The notes beneath the pieces were generated by a model. That model was not told the DNA's origin. It made no database searches and saw nothing but the letters and a program-made list of their open reading frames with translations. Position numbers and translations under genes: made by a program. From the NCBI GenBank assembly GCA_020355165.1, contig CP070661.1:2788348-2839953 (forward strand): a stretch of 51,606 nt of DNA. Reading direction: 5' to 3'. Positions 41,537-51,419 of the stretch are shown one piece after another; position 1 is the first letter of the stretch; each line of letters opens with the position of its first letter. This DNA comes from Burkholderiales bacterium. GTDB lineage: Bacteria; Pseudomonadota; Gammaproteobacteria; Burkholderiales; Burkholderiaceae_F.

Positions 41537-42934
41537 ATGCCTTTGCACAAGACCGAATACAAGGGCGTCCTCGGCTGGATCGACCAGCGCATGCCGTCGA
41601 TCATGACCGAGTACAGGAAGCACCTGTCGGAGTACTACGCGCCGAAGAACTTCAACTTCTGGTACTTCTTCGGCTCGCTGGCGATCGTGGTGCTGGTGAT
41701 GCAGATCACCACCGGCATCTTCCTGACCATGAACTACAAGCCCGATGCGCGCTTCGCGTTCGAGTCGGTCGAGTACATCATGCGCGACGTGCCGGGCGGC
41801 TGGTTCATCCGCTACCTGCACTCGACCGGGGCCTCGTTCTTCTTCATCGTCGTCTACCTGCACATGTTCCGGGCGCTGCTGTACGGCAGCTACCGCACGC
41901 CGCGCGAGATCGTCTGGATCTTCGGCTGCCTGATCTTCCTCTGCCTGATGGGCGAGGCCTTCTTCGGCTACCTGCTGCCTTGGGGCCAGATGAGCTACTG
42001 GGGCGCGCAGGTGATCGTCAACCTCTTCTCGGCGATCCCGCTGGTCGGGCCCGACCTGTCGGTGCTGATCCGCGGCGACTACGTGGTCTCGGACGCGACG
42101 CTGAACCGCTTCTTCGCCTTCCACGTCATCGCCATCCCGCTGATCCTGGTCGGGCTGGTGGCCGCCCACATCCTGGCGCTGCACGACGTCGGTTCGAACA
42201 ACCCGGACGGCGTCGAGATCAAGGAGACGCTCGATGGCAGGACCGGCAAGCCGCTCGACGGCATCCCGTTCCATCCCTACTTCACGGTGCACGACATCAT
42301 GGGGCTGGCGGTGTTCCTGATCATCTTCTTCAGCGTCGTGTTCTTCATGCCGGAGATGGGCGGCTACTTCCTCGAGTGGAACAACTTCATCCCGGCCGAC
42401 CCGCTGCAGACGCCGCCGCACATCGCGCCGGTCTGGTACTTCACGCCCTTCTACTCGATCCTGCGCGCCACCACCGAGCCGTTCATGCTGGCGCTGGCCG
42501 CCGGCCTGGCCATCTACGCGCTGCTGCTGTTCTTCACGCTGCGCAGCCGCCTGGCCAAGTACGCCGTGCTGGCCGTGGCCGCCGTGGCGATCGTGCTGAT
42601 GGTCGGCGGGCCGCTGAAGCTCGACCCGAAGCTGTGGGGCGTGGTGCTGATGGGCGCCTCGGTGCTGATCTTCATCGGCCTGCCGTGGCTGGACCAGTCG
42701 CCGGCCAAGTCGATGCGCTACCGGCCGGCGTGGCACTTCTGGCTGCTGATGGTGTTCGTCGTCGTGTTCCTGGTGCTCGGCTACTTCGGCACGCAGCCGC
42801 CGTCGCCGATCAACGAGCGCATGTCGCAGGTCGGCACGCTGCTGTACTTCGCCTTCTTCCTGTTGATGCCCTGGTGGAGCCGGATGGGCGAGTTCAAGCC
42901 GGTGCCGCAGCGCGTCACGTTCGCGGCGCACTAG
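41537..42934 (+). CDS. petB: Cytochrome b of the bc1 complex
   Basis: The 465-residue di-heme cytochrome b. N-terminal NFNFWYFFGSLAIVVLVMQ, heme-binding histidines in RYLHSTGASFFFIVVYLHM and RFFAFHVIAIPLILVGLVAAHI, and the Qo-site PDPL-like element PADPLQTPPHIAPVWYF. It is longer than mitochondrial forms because of additional C-terminal helices. ATG 41537 has a family-like start; the upstream frame is open but not homologous. Confidence 0.96.
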   Translation: MPLHKTEYKGVLGWIDQRMPSIMTEYRKHLSEYYAPKNFNFWYFFGSLAIVVLVMQITTGIFLTMNYKPDARFAFESVEYIMRDVPGGWFIRYLHSTGASFFFIVVYLHMFRALLYGSYRTPREIVWIFGCLIFLCLMGEAFFGYLLPWGQMSYWGAQVIVNLFSAIPLVGPDLSVLIRGDYVVSDATLNRFFAFHVIAIPLILVGLVAAHILALHDVGSNNPDGVEIKETLDGRTGKPLDGIPFHPYFTVHDIMGLAVFLIIFFSVVFFMPEMGGYFLEWNNFIPADPLQTPPHIAPVWYFTPFYSILRATTEPFMLALAAGLAIYALLLFFTLRSRLAKYAVLAVAAVAIVLMVGGPLKLDPKLWGVVLMGASVLIFIGLPWLDQSPAKSMRYRPAWHFWLLMVFVVVFLVLGYFGTQPPSPINERMSQVGTLLYFAFFLLMPWWSRMGEFKPVPQRVTFAAH

Positions 42935-42952
42935 GCGGGGAGGCGAGACCAG

Positions 42953-43783
42953 ATGAGCAAACTGATCGCAACCCTGCTGCTGCTGGCCAGTAGCGTTGCC
43001 TACGCCAGCGGCGCCTTGGTTCACCTCGACACCTGGCCCGAGTCGCGCGGCAAGGACCTGGCGGCGCTGCAAAATGGCGCCCGCACCTTCGTCAACTACT
43101 GCATGGGCTGCCACAGCGCCAGGCTGATGCGCTGGAACCGGCTCAATGCGATCGGTCTGGACGACCGGCAGATCCGCGACTTCCTGATCTTCGGCGAGCA
43201 GAAGGTCGGCGACACGATGGCGATCGCCATGCGACCGGCGGACGCCAAGGCCTGGTTCGGCAAGGTGCCGCCCGACATGTCGGTGATCACCCGCGCGCGC
43301 ACCTCGTTCGACTACAAGGGCACCGACTACCTGTACTCGCTGCTGCGCGGCTACTACCGCGACGCCAGCAGTCCGACCGGCTGGAACAACGTCGTCTATC
43401 CGAACATCGGCATGCCGCACATCCTGTGGCAGCGGCAGGGTCCGCGCGAGGCGACCATCGAGAGGGTGCGTCACGAGCTCGGCGGCAAGGGAATGGTGCG
43501 CGAGGTCTCGGTGTTCGACGCCGCCGGCAACGTGACCGTCACCCGGACGCCGATCGAGGGCCACGCGGAGGAAGGCTCGTCCTACTCCTTCAAGCCGGCC
43601 GATCCGGCGCTGGCGCGCCAGTTCGACGGCGAGGTCGCCGACCTGGTCGCCTACCTCACCTTCATGACCGACCCGAGCGCCACGACCCGCGTGCGCATCG
43701 GCGTGTGGGTGCTGCTGTTCCTGGCGTTTTTCACCGTGATCGCCTGGTGGCTGAACCGCGAGTACTGGAAGGACATCAGGTAG
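42953..43783 (+). CDS. petC: Cytochrome c1 of the bc1 complex
   Basis: A 276-residue cytochrome c1 with a signal peptide (MSKLIATLLLLASSVAYASG), the heme site CMGCH (C50, C53, H54) and the axial-ligand region NIGMPHILWQ. A C-terminal membrane anchor (IGVWVLLFLAFFTVIAWWL) precedes the short cytoplasmic tail REYWKDIR. It passes electrons from PetA to soluble cytochromes c. Confidence 0.97.
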   Translation: MSKLIATLLLLASSVAYASGALVHLDTWPESRGKDLAALQNGARTFVNYCMGCHSARLMRWNRLNAIGLDDRQIRDFLIFGEQKVGDTMAIAMRPADAKAWFGKVPPDMSVITRARTSFDYKGTDYLYSLLRGYYRDASSPTGWNNVVYPNIGMPHILWQRQGPREATIERVRHELGGKGMVREVSVFDAAGNVTVTRTPIEGHAEEGSSYSFKPADPALARQFDGEVADLVAYLTFMTDPSATTRVRIGVWVLLFLAFFTVIAWWLNREYWKDIR

Positions 43784-43826
43784 GCGGCGCGGCCGTCGCC
43801 CTGCTTCTCTGCAAGGACCCCTCAAG

Positions 43827-44429
43827 ATGATGGTGCTCTACTCCGGAACCACCTGCCCCTTCTCGCAGCGCTGCCGCTTCGTGCTGTTCGAGAAGGGCAT
43901 GGATTTCGAGATCAAGGACGTCGACCTGTTCAACAAGCCCGAGGACATCAACGTGATGAATCCCTACGGGCAGGTGCCGATCCTGGTCGAGCGCGACCTC
44001 GTGCTGTACGAGTCGAACATCATCAACGAGTACATCGACGAGCGTTTCCCGCACCCGCAGCTGATGCCGGCCGACCCGGTGATGCGGGCACGCACCCGGC
44101 TGTTCCTGTTCAACTTCGAGCGCGAGCTGTTCGTGCACGTGCAGACGCTGGAGAACAGCAACAACCCGAAGCTGATCGACAAGGCCAAGCCGGCGATCCG
44201 CGACCGGCTGGTCCAGCTGGCGCCGGTGCTGCTGAAGAACAAGTACATGCTCGGCGACGACTTCTCGATGCTCGACGTGGCGATCGCGCCGCTGCTGTGG
44301 CGGCTCGACCACTACGGGATCGACGTGCCGAAGAGCGCGGTGCCGCTGATGAAGTACGCCGAGCGTATCTTCAGCCGGCCGGCGTTCATCGAGGCGCTGA
44401 CGCCCTCGGAAAAGGTGATGCGCCGCTGA
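43827..44429 (+). CDS. sspA: Stringent starvation protein A
   Basis: A 200-residue glutathione-S-transferase-fold protein that binds RNA polymerase. LYSGTTCPFSQRCRFVLFEKGMDFEIKDVDLFNKPEDI is the N-terminal thioredoxin-like part (CPFSQRC is typical of betaproteobacterial SspA), and NPYGQVPILVERDLVLYESNIINEYIDERFPHPQLMP follows; the second half is the helical GST domain. SspA lies after petABC and before sspB as in related genomes. Confidence 0.94.
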   Translation: MMVLYSGTTCPFSQRCRFVLFEKGMDFEIKDVDLFNKPEDINVMNPYGQVPILVERDLVLYESNIINEYIDERFPHPQLMPADPVMRARTRLFLFNFERELFVHVQTLENSNNPKLIDKAKPAIRDRLVQLAPVLLKNKYMLGDDFSMLDVAIAPLLWRLDHYGIDVPKSAVPLMKYAERIFSRPAFIEALTPSEKVMRR

Positions 44430-44485
44430 TGCGCGGCGGGCGCGAGGGGGCGACGGCGGCGCCTCTACACTGCGGCCATGCCTGA
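44429..44485 (+). other. 18-codon linker ORF between sspA and sspB
   Basis: Its ATG overlaps the sspA TGA (TGATG) and its TGA lies 6-8 bases inside sspB. The peptide has no recognised features. It may be chance. Confidence 0.2.
44466..44471 (+). promoter_or_regulatory. -10-like box TACACT 6 bases before sspB
   Basis: TACACT is followed by GCGGCC and the sspB ATG. Same geometry as at hisF. No ribosome-binding site is present, so a leaderless sspB transcript is possible. No clear -35. Confidence 0.35.
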
Positions 44486-44909
44486 GGTCTCGACCAAGCC
44501 CTACCTGGTCCGCGCCATTTTCGACTGGTGCACGGACTCCGGCTTCACGCCGTACATCGCCGTGGCGGTCGACGAGACCGTGCGCGTGCCGGTGGAATTC
44601 GTCAGCAACGGCGAGATCGTGCTCAATGTCTCGGCGCTGGCGACCAGCCGGCTGCTGATCGACAACGAGGCGGTCTCGTTCCAGGCGCGATTCGGCGGCG
44701 TGCCGCGCGAGGTCTATGTGCCGATGGCGCAGGTGATCGCCATCTACGCGCGCGAGAACGGCCAGGGCATGGCCTTCGAGGTGCCGCGGGCGATGAGCGC
44801 GGCCGCGCCGGCTGCCGCTGGGCCGGTCGCCGGGGCGGGCCCGACCGGCGAGCCGCCCGAGCCGCCCAAGCCGGCGCCTGAACGGCCACGGCTCACGCGA
44901 ATCAAGTAG
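44478..44909 (+). CDS. sspB: ClpXP adaptor / stringent starvation protein B
   Basis: A 143-residue SspB. STKPYLVRAIFDWCTDSGFTPYIAVAVD and the core beta sheet (IVLNVSALATSRLLIDNEAVSFQARFGGVPREVYVPM) match the family, which delivers ssrA-tagged proteins to ClpXP. The Pro/Gly-rich linker ends in RPRLTRIK, the short ClpX-binding tail. The stop overlaps the convergent galE end by 8 bases. Confidence 0.95.
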   Translation: MPEVSTKPYLVRAIFDWCTDSGFTPYIAVAVDETVRVPVEFVSNGEIVLNVSALATSRLLIDNEAVSFQARFGGVPREVYVPMAQVIAIYARENGQGMAFEVPRAMSAAAPAAAGPVAGAGPTGEPPEPPKPAPERPRLTRIK

Positions 44910-45930
44910 CCGCCTCGCCGCGGTAGCCGTCCGGATTGCGGCTCTGCCAGCGCCAGCCGTCGGCACAGGCCTGCTCGATGCTGCGCTCGGCGCGCCAGCC
45001 GAGCAGCCGCGCGGCGGCTGACGGATCGGCCCAGCAGGCTGCGATGTCGCCCGGCCGCCGCTCAACGATCGAAAACGGAATCGACCGGCCGGTGGCCGCC
45101 TCGAAGGCGTGCACCAGCTGCAGCACGCTGACGCCGCGGCCGGTGCCGAGGTTGACCGGCGTGAAGCCGCGGCGCCGTCGCGCGAAGTCGAACGCCCGCA
45201 GGTGGCCTGCCGCCAGGTCGGCCACGTGCAGGTAATCGCGCACGCCGGTGCCGTCTGCGGTCGGCCAGTCGTTGCCGAACACGGCCAGCCGTTCGCGCCT
45301 GCCGGCCGCCACCTGGCAGATGAACGGAAAGAGGTTGTTCGGGATGTCGTTGGGGTCCTCGCCGATCTCGCCGCTCGGGTGGGCGCCGATCGGATTGAAA
45401 TAGCGCAGCGACACCACCGACCAGGCCGCGTCGGCGGCGGCGAGGTCGCGCAGCATCTGCTCGACCATCACCTTGGTGGCGCCGTACGGATTGGTGCTGC
45501 GGATCGGCGCCTGCTCGGTGATCGGCAGCTCGTCCGGCGCGCCGTAGACGGTGGCCGATGAGCTGAACACGAAGCAGGTCACGGCCGCCGACTGCATCGC
45601 CTGCAGCAGCGCCAGCGTGCCGGCGACGTTGTTGTCGTAGTAGGCGAGCGGCTTCGACACCGACTCGCCGACAGCCTTGAGCGCCGCGAAGTGGATCACG
45701 CCGTCGAACGGCTGCTGGGCGAACAGCCGCTTCAGCAGCGCGGCGTCGCGGACGTCGCCCTCGACCGCCGTCAGCGGCCGGCCGGCGATGCGGCTCACCC
45801 GCTCGAGCGCCCGCGGCGAGCTGTTCGAGTAGTTGTCGAGGCTCACCACCTCGTGGCCCGCTTCGAGCAGGGCCACGGCAGTGTGCGAGCCGATGTAACC
45901 GGCGCCGCCGGTGACCAGCAGTCTTGCCAT
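44902..45930 (-). CDS. galE: UDP-glucose 4-epimerase
   Basis: A 342-residue extended short-chain dehydrogenase converting UDP-glucose and UDP-galactose. NAD site GGAGYIGSH (8-16), S124 (FSSSATVYG) and the catalytic Y149-K153 pair (YGATK) at the same numbers as E. coli GalE. NPIGAHPSGEIGEDP is the usual substrate-side loop. It stands alone on the minus strand and would supply galactose for surface polysaccharides. Confidence 0.95.
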   Translation of the reverse strand: MARLLVTGGAGYIGSHTAVALLEAGHEVVSLDNYSNSSPRALERVSRIAGRPLTAVEGDVRDAALLKRLFAQQPFDGVIHFAALKAVGESVSKPLAYYDNNVAGTLALLQAMQSAAVTCFVFSSSATVYGAPDELPITEQAPIRSTNPYGATKVMVEQMLRDLAAADAAWSVVSLRYFNPIGAHPSGEIGEDPNDIPNNLFPFICQVAAGRRERLAVFGNDWPTADGTGVRDYLHVADLAAGHLRAFDFARRRRGFTPVNLGTGRGVSVLQLVHAFEAATGRSIPFSIVERRPGDIAACWADPSAAARLLGWRAERSIEQACADGWRWQSRNPDGYRGEAAT

Positions 45931-45996
45931 CAGAAGTGGACGTTGCGAGGGCGAACGTGCCCGATGTTATCGGCACTGGCGCCGGAACGTGTCCGC

Positions 45997-46002
45997 TAAA
46001 CT
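45997..46002 (+). promoter_or_regulatory. -10-like box TAAACT of tRNA-Thr
   Basis: TAAACT lies 11 bases before the mature 5' end of the tRNA. The -35 position (CACTGG) is weak. Confidence 0.4.
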
Positions 46003-46013
46003 GCCCGACGGTC

Positions 46014-46089
<76 letters not shown>

Positions 46090-46162
46090 AGCGGATCGGT
46101 CGCCTTCGCGTCCCCGCAGTGCGCGACGACGGGATACGCCACCAACAACAGGGACCGCAAGC

Positions 46163-46996
46163 TTGAACTTCCTCCTCGGCGTGGGCGCCCAGCGCTGCGG
46201 CACGACCTGGCTGCATCGCTACCTGAGTCAACATCCGGAAGTCTTCATTTCGCCATACAAGGAGCTGCACGTTTTCGATGCCATGTTCGCATCGGAGGCG
46301 AGCGGTCACACGCGCGAGAAGCGCTTCGAGCGGCTGCGCCTGCTGCTTGGCAAGATCCTGCGCGGCGAGCCTGTCGAGCGGCAAGCCCTGATGATCGCGG
46401 TCGAAAGGTACGAACTGTCGCTAGGGGAAGAGGCGTACCTGGCCTACTTCAGGCGTCGTGTCGGGCCCGGCCATCGGGTGATGGGCGAAATCACGCCTTC
46501 GTACAGCCTGATTCCGGCAAGCGGCTTTCGATTCATCCGTGACTTCCTGCTTGAGTCAGACCTGAAGCCCAAGGTCGTCTTCATCATGCGCGACCCCGTG
46601 GAGCGCATGTACTCGCAGCTGCGCTTGAATCAGGACATGGGGGTGGCCGAGGTCAGCGACGCCTACGCCTCCGCGCTGAGCACGCCGGGCATCGAGCTGC
46701 GGACGCGATACGACCTGACGCTGACCAGCCTCGAAGGCGAGTTCGAAGCCGAGGAACTGCTCGTTCTCTTCTACGAGGAGTTGTTCCAGGCAAGTTCGGT
46801 CGAAGTCATCTGCCGCTTCCTCGATGTCGAGGTCAGGCCGGCCGACTTCTCGGCCCGGATTAACGCGGCGCCGGACATCGGCGAGATCGACCCGGACTTC
46901 CGCCGGGCTGCGCGCAAGCATCTCGACGTCGTCTACGAAGCTTGTGCCGATCGGTTCGGGCGCGACCGGGTGCGCGCCCTTTGGAGGTACTTCTAG
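46163..46996 (+). CDS. Sulfotransferase-family protein
   Basis: A 277-residue soluble protein with PAPS-binding motifs: VGAQRCGTTWL at residues 7-17 (5' phosphosulfate loop) and VVFIMRDPVERMYSQ near 137-152 (3' phosphate site, with the conserved Arg and Ser). It resembles bacterial sulfotransferases acting on glycans or lipids; the acceptor is unknown. The TTG start at 46163 has AGGGA 8 bases upstream. It sits just after a tRNA gene and its third codon positions are less GC-rich than its neighbours, which fits acquisition by transfer. Confidence 0.85.
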   Translation: MNFLLGVGAQRCGTTWLHRYLSQHPEVFISPYKELHVFDAMFASEASGHTREKRFERLRLLLGKILRGEPVERQALMIAVERYELSLGEEAYLAYFRRRVGPGHRVMGEITPSYSLIPASGFRFIRDFLLESDLKPKVVFIMRDPVERMYSQLRLNQDMGVAEVSDAYASALSTPGIELRTRYDLTLTSLEGEFEAEELLVLFYEELFQASSVEVICRFLDVEVRPADFSARINAAPDIGEIDPDFRRAARKHLDVVYEACADRFGRDRVRALWRYF

Positions 46997-47109
46997 GGTC
47001 GCCACTCGGGCGAGGTACGCCCCGCAATCGTCAGCCTGCCGGTGCAAGCCGTGCCGCCCTGGCGCATTAGGACGCCTTCCGTGCGCCGTCGGCGAAACGG
47101 CGCCGCCGC

Positions 47110-47703
47110 TTATTCGGCGCCGCCGTCCATCCCGCCCCAGCGCGGTGCCAGCGCGTTGTCGATGCCGAAGAGATCCAGCACGCGGGACAGGCTGTGGTCG
47201 ACCATCTGCTCGATCGACGTCGGCCGCTGGTAAAACGCCGGCACCGGCGGGAAGACGACGCCGCCCATCAGCGTCACCGTCTCCATCGCACGGATGTGCG
47301 CCAGGTTCAGCGGCGTTTCGCGCAACATCAGCACGACGCGCCGCCGCTCCTTGAAGCAGACATCCGCGGCGCGCGTGATCAGGTTGTCGGCCAGCCCGGT
47401 GGCGCAGGCGGCCAGCGTCTTGACCGAGCACGGCGCGATCGCCATGCCGATGGTGCGAAACGAGCCCGACGCCGGCGGCGCGGCGATGTCGTTGACGTTG
47501 TGCACCACGTCGGCCAGCGACTCGAGGTCGCCGCGCTTCAGCCCGAGTTCCTGATGCGCGTTCAGTACGCCGGCGGCGGAAACGATCAGGTGCGTCTCGA
47601 TGCCGCCGATCTCGCGCAGCCGCTGCAGCAGCCGCACGCCGTAGATGGCGCCGCTGGCACCGGTGATCGCGACGATCAGCCGCCGCGGCTCGGCGGCGGT
47701 CAA
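47110..47703 (-). CDS. ubiX: Flavin prenyltransferase UbiX
   Basis: A 197-residue enzyme making prenylated FMN for the decarboxylase UbiD. It opens [19 protein letters not shown], has [25 protein letters not shown] and the C-terminal [30 protein letters not shown]. It starts at a TTG overlapping the grxD stop (TTGA), the only family-like start. Last gene of the hemA-to-ubiX run. Confidence 0.93.
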   Translation of the reverse strand: MTAAEPRRLIVAITGASGAIYGVRLLQRLREIGGIETHLIVSAAGVLNAHQELGLKRGDLESLADVVHNVNDIAAPPASGSFRTIGMAIAPCSVKTLAACATGLADNLITRAADVCFKERRRVVLMLRETPLNLAHIRAMETVTLMGGVVFPPVPAFYQRPTSIEQMVDHSLSRVLDLFGIDNALAPRWGGMDGGAE

Positions 47704-48020
47704 GCGGCCTGCGCCTTGTCGAGCACTTCCTTCAGTTCGCCGGACTCGAACATCTCCATCATGATGTCCGAGCCGCCGACGAACTCGCCCTTCACGTACA
47801 GCTGCGGGATGGTCGGCCAGCTGGCGTAGTCCTTGACGCCCTGGCGGACCTCCTCGTCTTCGAGCACGTTCACGGTGACGAGGTTCTTGACCCCGCACTG
47901 TTTCAGGATCTGGATCGCGCGGCCCGAAAACCCGCACTGCGGGAACTGCGCGGTGCCCTTCATGAAGAGCACGACCGGGTGCTCGGTGACGGTCTTGCGG
48001 ATGAATTCCTTGGCGTCCAT
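47700..48020 (-). CDS. grxD: Monothiol glutaredoxin GrxD
   Basis: A 106-residue monothiol glutaredoxin with the CGFS site (C29) in [17 protein letters not shown], then [24 protein letters not shown] (cis-Pro and glutathione-binding TIPQ/GGSD). It carries or transfers 2Fe-2S clusters and pairs with BolA-type proteins, such as IbaG in this window. Confidence 0.97.
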   Translation of the reverse strand: MDAKEFIRKTVTEHPVVLFMKGTAQFPQCGFSGRAIQILKQCGVKNLVTVNVLEDEEVRQGVKDYASWPTIPQLYVKGEFVGGSDIMMEMFESGELKEVLDKAQAA

Positions 48021-48058
48021 GGCAAACGGCGTTGAGTGGTTCGTCGATAGTGCGCGGC

Positions 48059-48064
48059 AGTGTA
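48059..48064 (-). promoter_or_regulatory. -10-like box TACACT before grxD
   Basis: TACACT on the minus strand, about 38 bases before the grxD ATG, in the 63-base gap after prmC. It may give grxD-ubiX their own promoter. -35 not clear. Confidence 0.35.
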
Positions 48065-48083
48065 GGAATCGCCCCGGCAGGCG

Positions 48084-48899
48084 TCAAACCGGGGTTGCGA
48101 GCAGCCAGCCGGCGCAGACGCGCTCGATTCCCGCGAGATCGCGCTGCGTTTCGATGTCGACGAAACCGGCCCGAGCGAACAGTTCGCGCACGCTTGCTCC
48201 CTGGTCATGTCCGTGCTCGACCGCCAGCGAGCCGCCGGAGTTCAGGTGGACCGGCGCGCCGGCGACGATGCGGCGGAGATCGGCGAGGCCATCGGCGCCG
48301 GCAACGAGCGCATGTCGCGGCTCGTGCTGCAGTTCGCGCAGGTGCGGATCGGCCGCGGCGACATAGGGTGGATTGGCGACGATCAGGTCGAAACGGCCGC
48401 CGACGTCGCTGTACCAGTCGCTGAGCCGCAGCTCGACGCCGGCGCCCAGCTGCGTTGCGTTGGCGCGGGCCACGGCGAGCGCTTCGGCCGACCGGTCGGC
48501 GGCAACCACCGCGGCCAGCGGGCACTCGAGCGCCAGCGTGATGGCGATGCAGCCGCAGCCGCTGCCTAGGTCGAGCACGCGCGGCGCCGGTCGCCGCCGC
48601 AGCAGCCGCAGCGCGACATCGACCAGCAGTTCGGTCTCGGGCCGTGGCACCAGCACGGCCGGCGAAACCGCAAAGCGGCGGCCGTAGAACTCCCTCTCGC
48701 CGAGCAGGTAGGCGAGCGGTTCGCCGCGCGCCCGGCGATCCGCCAGCTCGGCGAAGCGTGCCGCGGCCTCGTCGCCGACGGCCTGCTCCGGCCGGGCGAT
48801 CAGCGCCTCGATCGATACGCCGAGCGCGCCGGCGAGCAGCCGCCGTGCTTCCGCGCGTGGCAGGGCCGTGCCGGCCAGCAGTTCCGTGACCGATCTCAC
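48084..48899 (-). CDS. prmC: Release factor glutamine methyltransferase
   Basis: A 271-residue class I SAM methyltransferase that methylates the glutamine of the GGQ motif of release factors. SAM motif VLDLGSGCGCIAI at 108-120, catalytic NPPY at 176-179, and the preceding helical domain with YLLGEREFYGRRF. It follows prfA, its substrate gene, as in many bacteria. Confidence 0.96.
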   Translation of the reverse strand: MRSVTELLAGTALPRAEARRLLAGALGVSIEALIARPEQAVGDEAAARFAELADRRARGEPLAYLLGEREFYGRRFAVSPAVLVPRPETELLVDVALRLLRRRPAPRVLDLGSGCGCIAITLALECPLAAVVAADRSAEALAVARANATQLGAGVELRLSDWYSDVGGRFDLIVANPPYVAAADPHLRELQHEPRHALVAGADGLADLRRIVAGAPVHLNSGGSLAVEHGHDQGASVRELFARAGFVDIETQRDLAGIERVCAGWLLATPV

Positions 48900-48951
48900 C
48901 GCGGCCGGCCCGGCGCGTCGCCGCCGCGCAATGCGATCGCCCGCATCGGCG

Positions 48952-50034
48952 TCAGCCCGATTCGCCGAGCGCGGCGAGCAGTTCAGCCTGGTGCTCGGCG
49001 GTCAGCGCGGCGGTCAGCTCCGACAGGTCGCCGTCCATGATCTGGTCGATCTTGTACAGCGTCAGGTTGATGCGGTGGTCGGTGACCCGGCCCTGCGGGA
49101 AGTTGTAGGTGCGGATGCGCTCCGAACGGTCGCCGGAGCCGATCAGGCTCTTGCGTTGCGAGGCCTCCTTGGCCTGCTGCTCGCGCACCTGCCGGTCCAT
49201 CAGCCTCGCCGCCAGCACCTTCATCGCCCGCTCGCGGTTCTTGTGCTGCGAGCGCTCGTCCTGGCACTCGACCACCATGCCGGTGGGCAGGTGCGTGATG
49301 CGGACCGCGCTCTCGGTCTTCTGCACGTGCTGGCCGCCGGCGCCCGAGGCGCGGAACACGTCGATGCGCAGTTCGGCCGGGTCGATCTTCACGTCCCTGA
49401 TCTCGTCGGCTTCCGGCAGGACGGCGACGGTGGCGGCGGAGGTGTGGATGCGGCCCTGCGCCTCGGTCTCCGGCACGCGCTGCACGCGGTGGCCGCCGGA
49501 CTCGAACTTCAGCTTCGAGTAGGCACCCGCCCCCTCGATGCGGACGATCACCTCCTTGTAGCCGCCGAGGTCGGACTCGTTGGCCGAAATAATCTCGGTG
49601 CGCCAGCGATTGCGCTCGGCGTAGCGCATGTACATGCGCAGCAGGTCGCCGGCGAACAGCGCCGATTCCTCGCCGCCGGTGCCGGCGCGGATCTCGAGGA
49701 AGACGTTGCGCTCGTCGTTCGGGTCCTTCGGCAGCAGCAGGCGCTGCAGCTCGCCTTCCAGCGTCTCGATGCGGCTGCGCGCGGCGTGGATCTCCTCCTC
49801 GGCCAGCACCTTCATGTCCGGGTCGGCCAGCATCTCCTGCGCCGCGAGCAGGTCGGCCTGGGCCCGGTTGTAGTCGTGAAACCCGGCCACCACCGGCTCG
49901 ATCTCGGCGCGCTCCTGGCCAAGGCCGCGGAAGCGCTCCATGTCGCGCGCGGCGTCCTCGCGCGACAGCAGCGCGTCGATCTCGGTCATCCGCTTCGCCA
50001 GCTGGGCGAGCTTGGTCTGCATCGAGGGCTTCAT
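48952..50034 (-). CDS. prfA: Peptide chain release factor 1
   Basis: A 360-residue RF1, the same length as in E. coli. The stop-codon recognition tripeptide P-x-T is PET at 188-190 ([15 protein letters not shown]), and the catalytic GGQ is at 233-235 (SGAGGQHVQ). It decodes UAA and UAG. ATG 50034 is used, giving [12 protein letters not shown]. Confidence 0.98.
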   Translation of the reverse strand: MKPSMQTKLAQLAKRMTEIDALLSREDAARDMERFRGLGQERAEIEPVVAGFHDYNRAQADLLAAQEMLADPDMKVLAEEEIHAARSRIETLEGELQRLLLPKDPNDERNVFLEIRAGTGGEESALFAGDLLRMYMRYAERNRWRTEIISANESDLGGYKEVIVRIEGAGAYSKLKFESGGHRVQRVPETEAQGRIHTSAATVAVLPEADEIRDVKIDPAELRIDVFRASGAGGQHVQKTESAVRITHLPTGMVVECQDERSQHKNRERAMKVLAARLMDRQVREQQAKEASQRKSLIGSGDRSERIRTYNFPQGRVTDHRINLTLYKIDQIMDGDLSELTAALTAEHQAELLAALGESG

Positions 50035-50102
50035 GGTGACGGATGTGACGGCGGCAACGGCGGCGCGCCGGCGGCGCCGGCTCGCGCCCAGACCGCGGCC
50101 AG

Positions 50103-51392
50103 CTAGTGCTCGGGGTGGGAGTAGAAGCGCGACAGCAGCGACACGAGCTGCGCGCGCGAGGCTTCGTCCTGGCCGGCCGACTGGTGCAGCGCCGAGACCG
50201 GCGCATGGAGGAACTTGTTGGTCAGCGCCTGGGCCAGCTGCTCGATCACCGCCTCCGGCGGCTCGCCGCGGGCGAGCAGCTTCTTGGCGCGGTCGATCTC
50301 GTGCGCGGTCAGGCTCTCGGCACGGCTGCGCAGCCCCTGGATCACCGGCACCGCGGCGCGGGTGCGGATCCAGGCGTCGAAGTCGCGCACGCGCGTCTCG
50401 ATGATCGCCTCGGCCTGGGCGACTGCCGCCTGGCGGCTCTCGGTGCCGGTGGCAACGATCTTGCCGAGGTCGTCGACCGTGTAGACGTACACGTCCTGCA
50501 GGCGCGCCACTTCCTGCTCGACGTCGCGCGGCACCGCCAGATCGACGATGAACATTGGCCGGTGGCGGCGGTGCTTGACCGCCCGCTCGACCATCCCCAG
50601 GCCGATGATCGGCAGCGTGCTCGCCGTGCACGAGACGACGATGTCGAAGCGCGCCAGCTGCTCCGGCAGATCGGCCAGCGGCATTGCCTGGCCCTGGAAG
50701 CGGTGGGCGAGGCTGGCCGCGCGTTCGACGGTCCGGTTGGCGACCGTCATCGTCTTCGGCCGGCGGGCGGCGAGGTGGGTCGCCGTCAGCTCGATCATCT
50801 CGCCGGCGCCGACCAGCAGCACCTCGCTGTCGGTCAGCTCGCCGAATATGCGCTCGGCGACGCGCACGGCGGCGGCGGCCATCGACACCGAGTGGGCGCC
50901 GATCTCGGTGCTCGAGCGCACTTCCTTTGCCACTGCAAAGGTGCGCTGGAACAGGTGATTGAGCAGCAGGCCGAGGCCGCCGGCCTCGCGCGACAGCCGC
51001 TCGGCCTGCTTCATCTGGCCGAGGATCTGCGGTTCGCCCAGGACCATCGAATCGAGGCCGCTGGCCACCCGGAAGGCGTGCCGCACCGCGTCGGCCTGCG
51101 GCAGCAGGTAGGCCGAGCGGCGGAACTCGTCGGTGTCGAGCCGCTTCTCCTCGGCGACGAAATCGGCAAGCGCCGGCCCCGCCGAGTGCGGCTGCTCGAC
51201 CGCGCAGTAAAGCTCGGTGCGGTTGCAGGTCGACACGATCGCCGCCTCGCTCAGCCGGCCACGGCTCGCGTCCGACAGCCGCTCGCGCATGCGGGCGATC
51301 GTGCCGCCGATCTCCTCGGGCACGAACGCCACCCGTTCGCGCAGCGCAAGCGGCGCGGTCTGGTGGTTGAGCCCGAGAGTCAGGAGGTGCAT
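50103..51392 (-). CDS. hemA: Glutamyl-tRNA reductase
   Basis: A 429-residue NADPH enzyme making glutamate-1-semialdehyde, the first committed step of C5 tetrapyrrole synthesis. The catalytic cysteine is C56 in [24 protein letters not shown] and the NADPH site [11 protein letters not shown] are present, with a C-terminal helical dimerisation domain. ATG 51392 begins [15 protein letters not shown], the family start; AAGGG precedes it. First gene of the minus-strand run with prfA and prmC. Confidence 0.97.
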   Translation of the reverse strand: MHLLTLGLNHQTAPLALRERVAFVPEEIGGTIARMRERLSDASRGRLSEAAIVSTCNRTELYCAVEQPHSAGPALADFVAEEKRLDTDEFRRSAYLLPQADAVRHAFRVASGLDSMVLGEPQILGQMKQAERLSREAGGLGLLLNHLFQRTFAVAKEVRSSTEIGAHSVSMAAAAVRVAERIFGELTDSEVLLVGAGEMIELTATHLAARRPKTMTVANRTVERAASLAHRFQGQAMPLADLPEQLARFDIVVSCTASTLPIIGLGMVERAVKHRRHRPMFIVDLAVPRDVEQEVARLQDVYVYTVDDLGKIVATGTESRQAAVAQAEAIIETRVRDFDAWIRTRAAVPVIQGLRSRAESLTAHEIDRAKKLLARGEPPEAVIEQLAQALTNKFLHAPVSALHQSAGQDEASRAQLVSLLSRFYSHPEH

Positions 51393-51413
51393 AAGCCCTT
51401 GATTCGCAGCGGG

Positions 51414-51419
51414 ATTATA
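51414..51419 (-). promoter_or_regulatory. Consensus -10 box TATAAT of hemA
   Basis: A perfect TATAAT on the minus strand, 21 bases before the hemA ATG, which gives a leader of about 15 bases with AAGGG. The -35 position is occupied by the dyad GTGCCG-GCGG-CGGCAC (51425-51440) rather than a -35 consensus. Confidence 0.6.
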
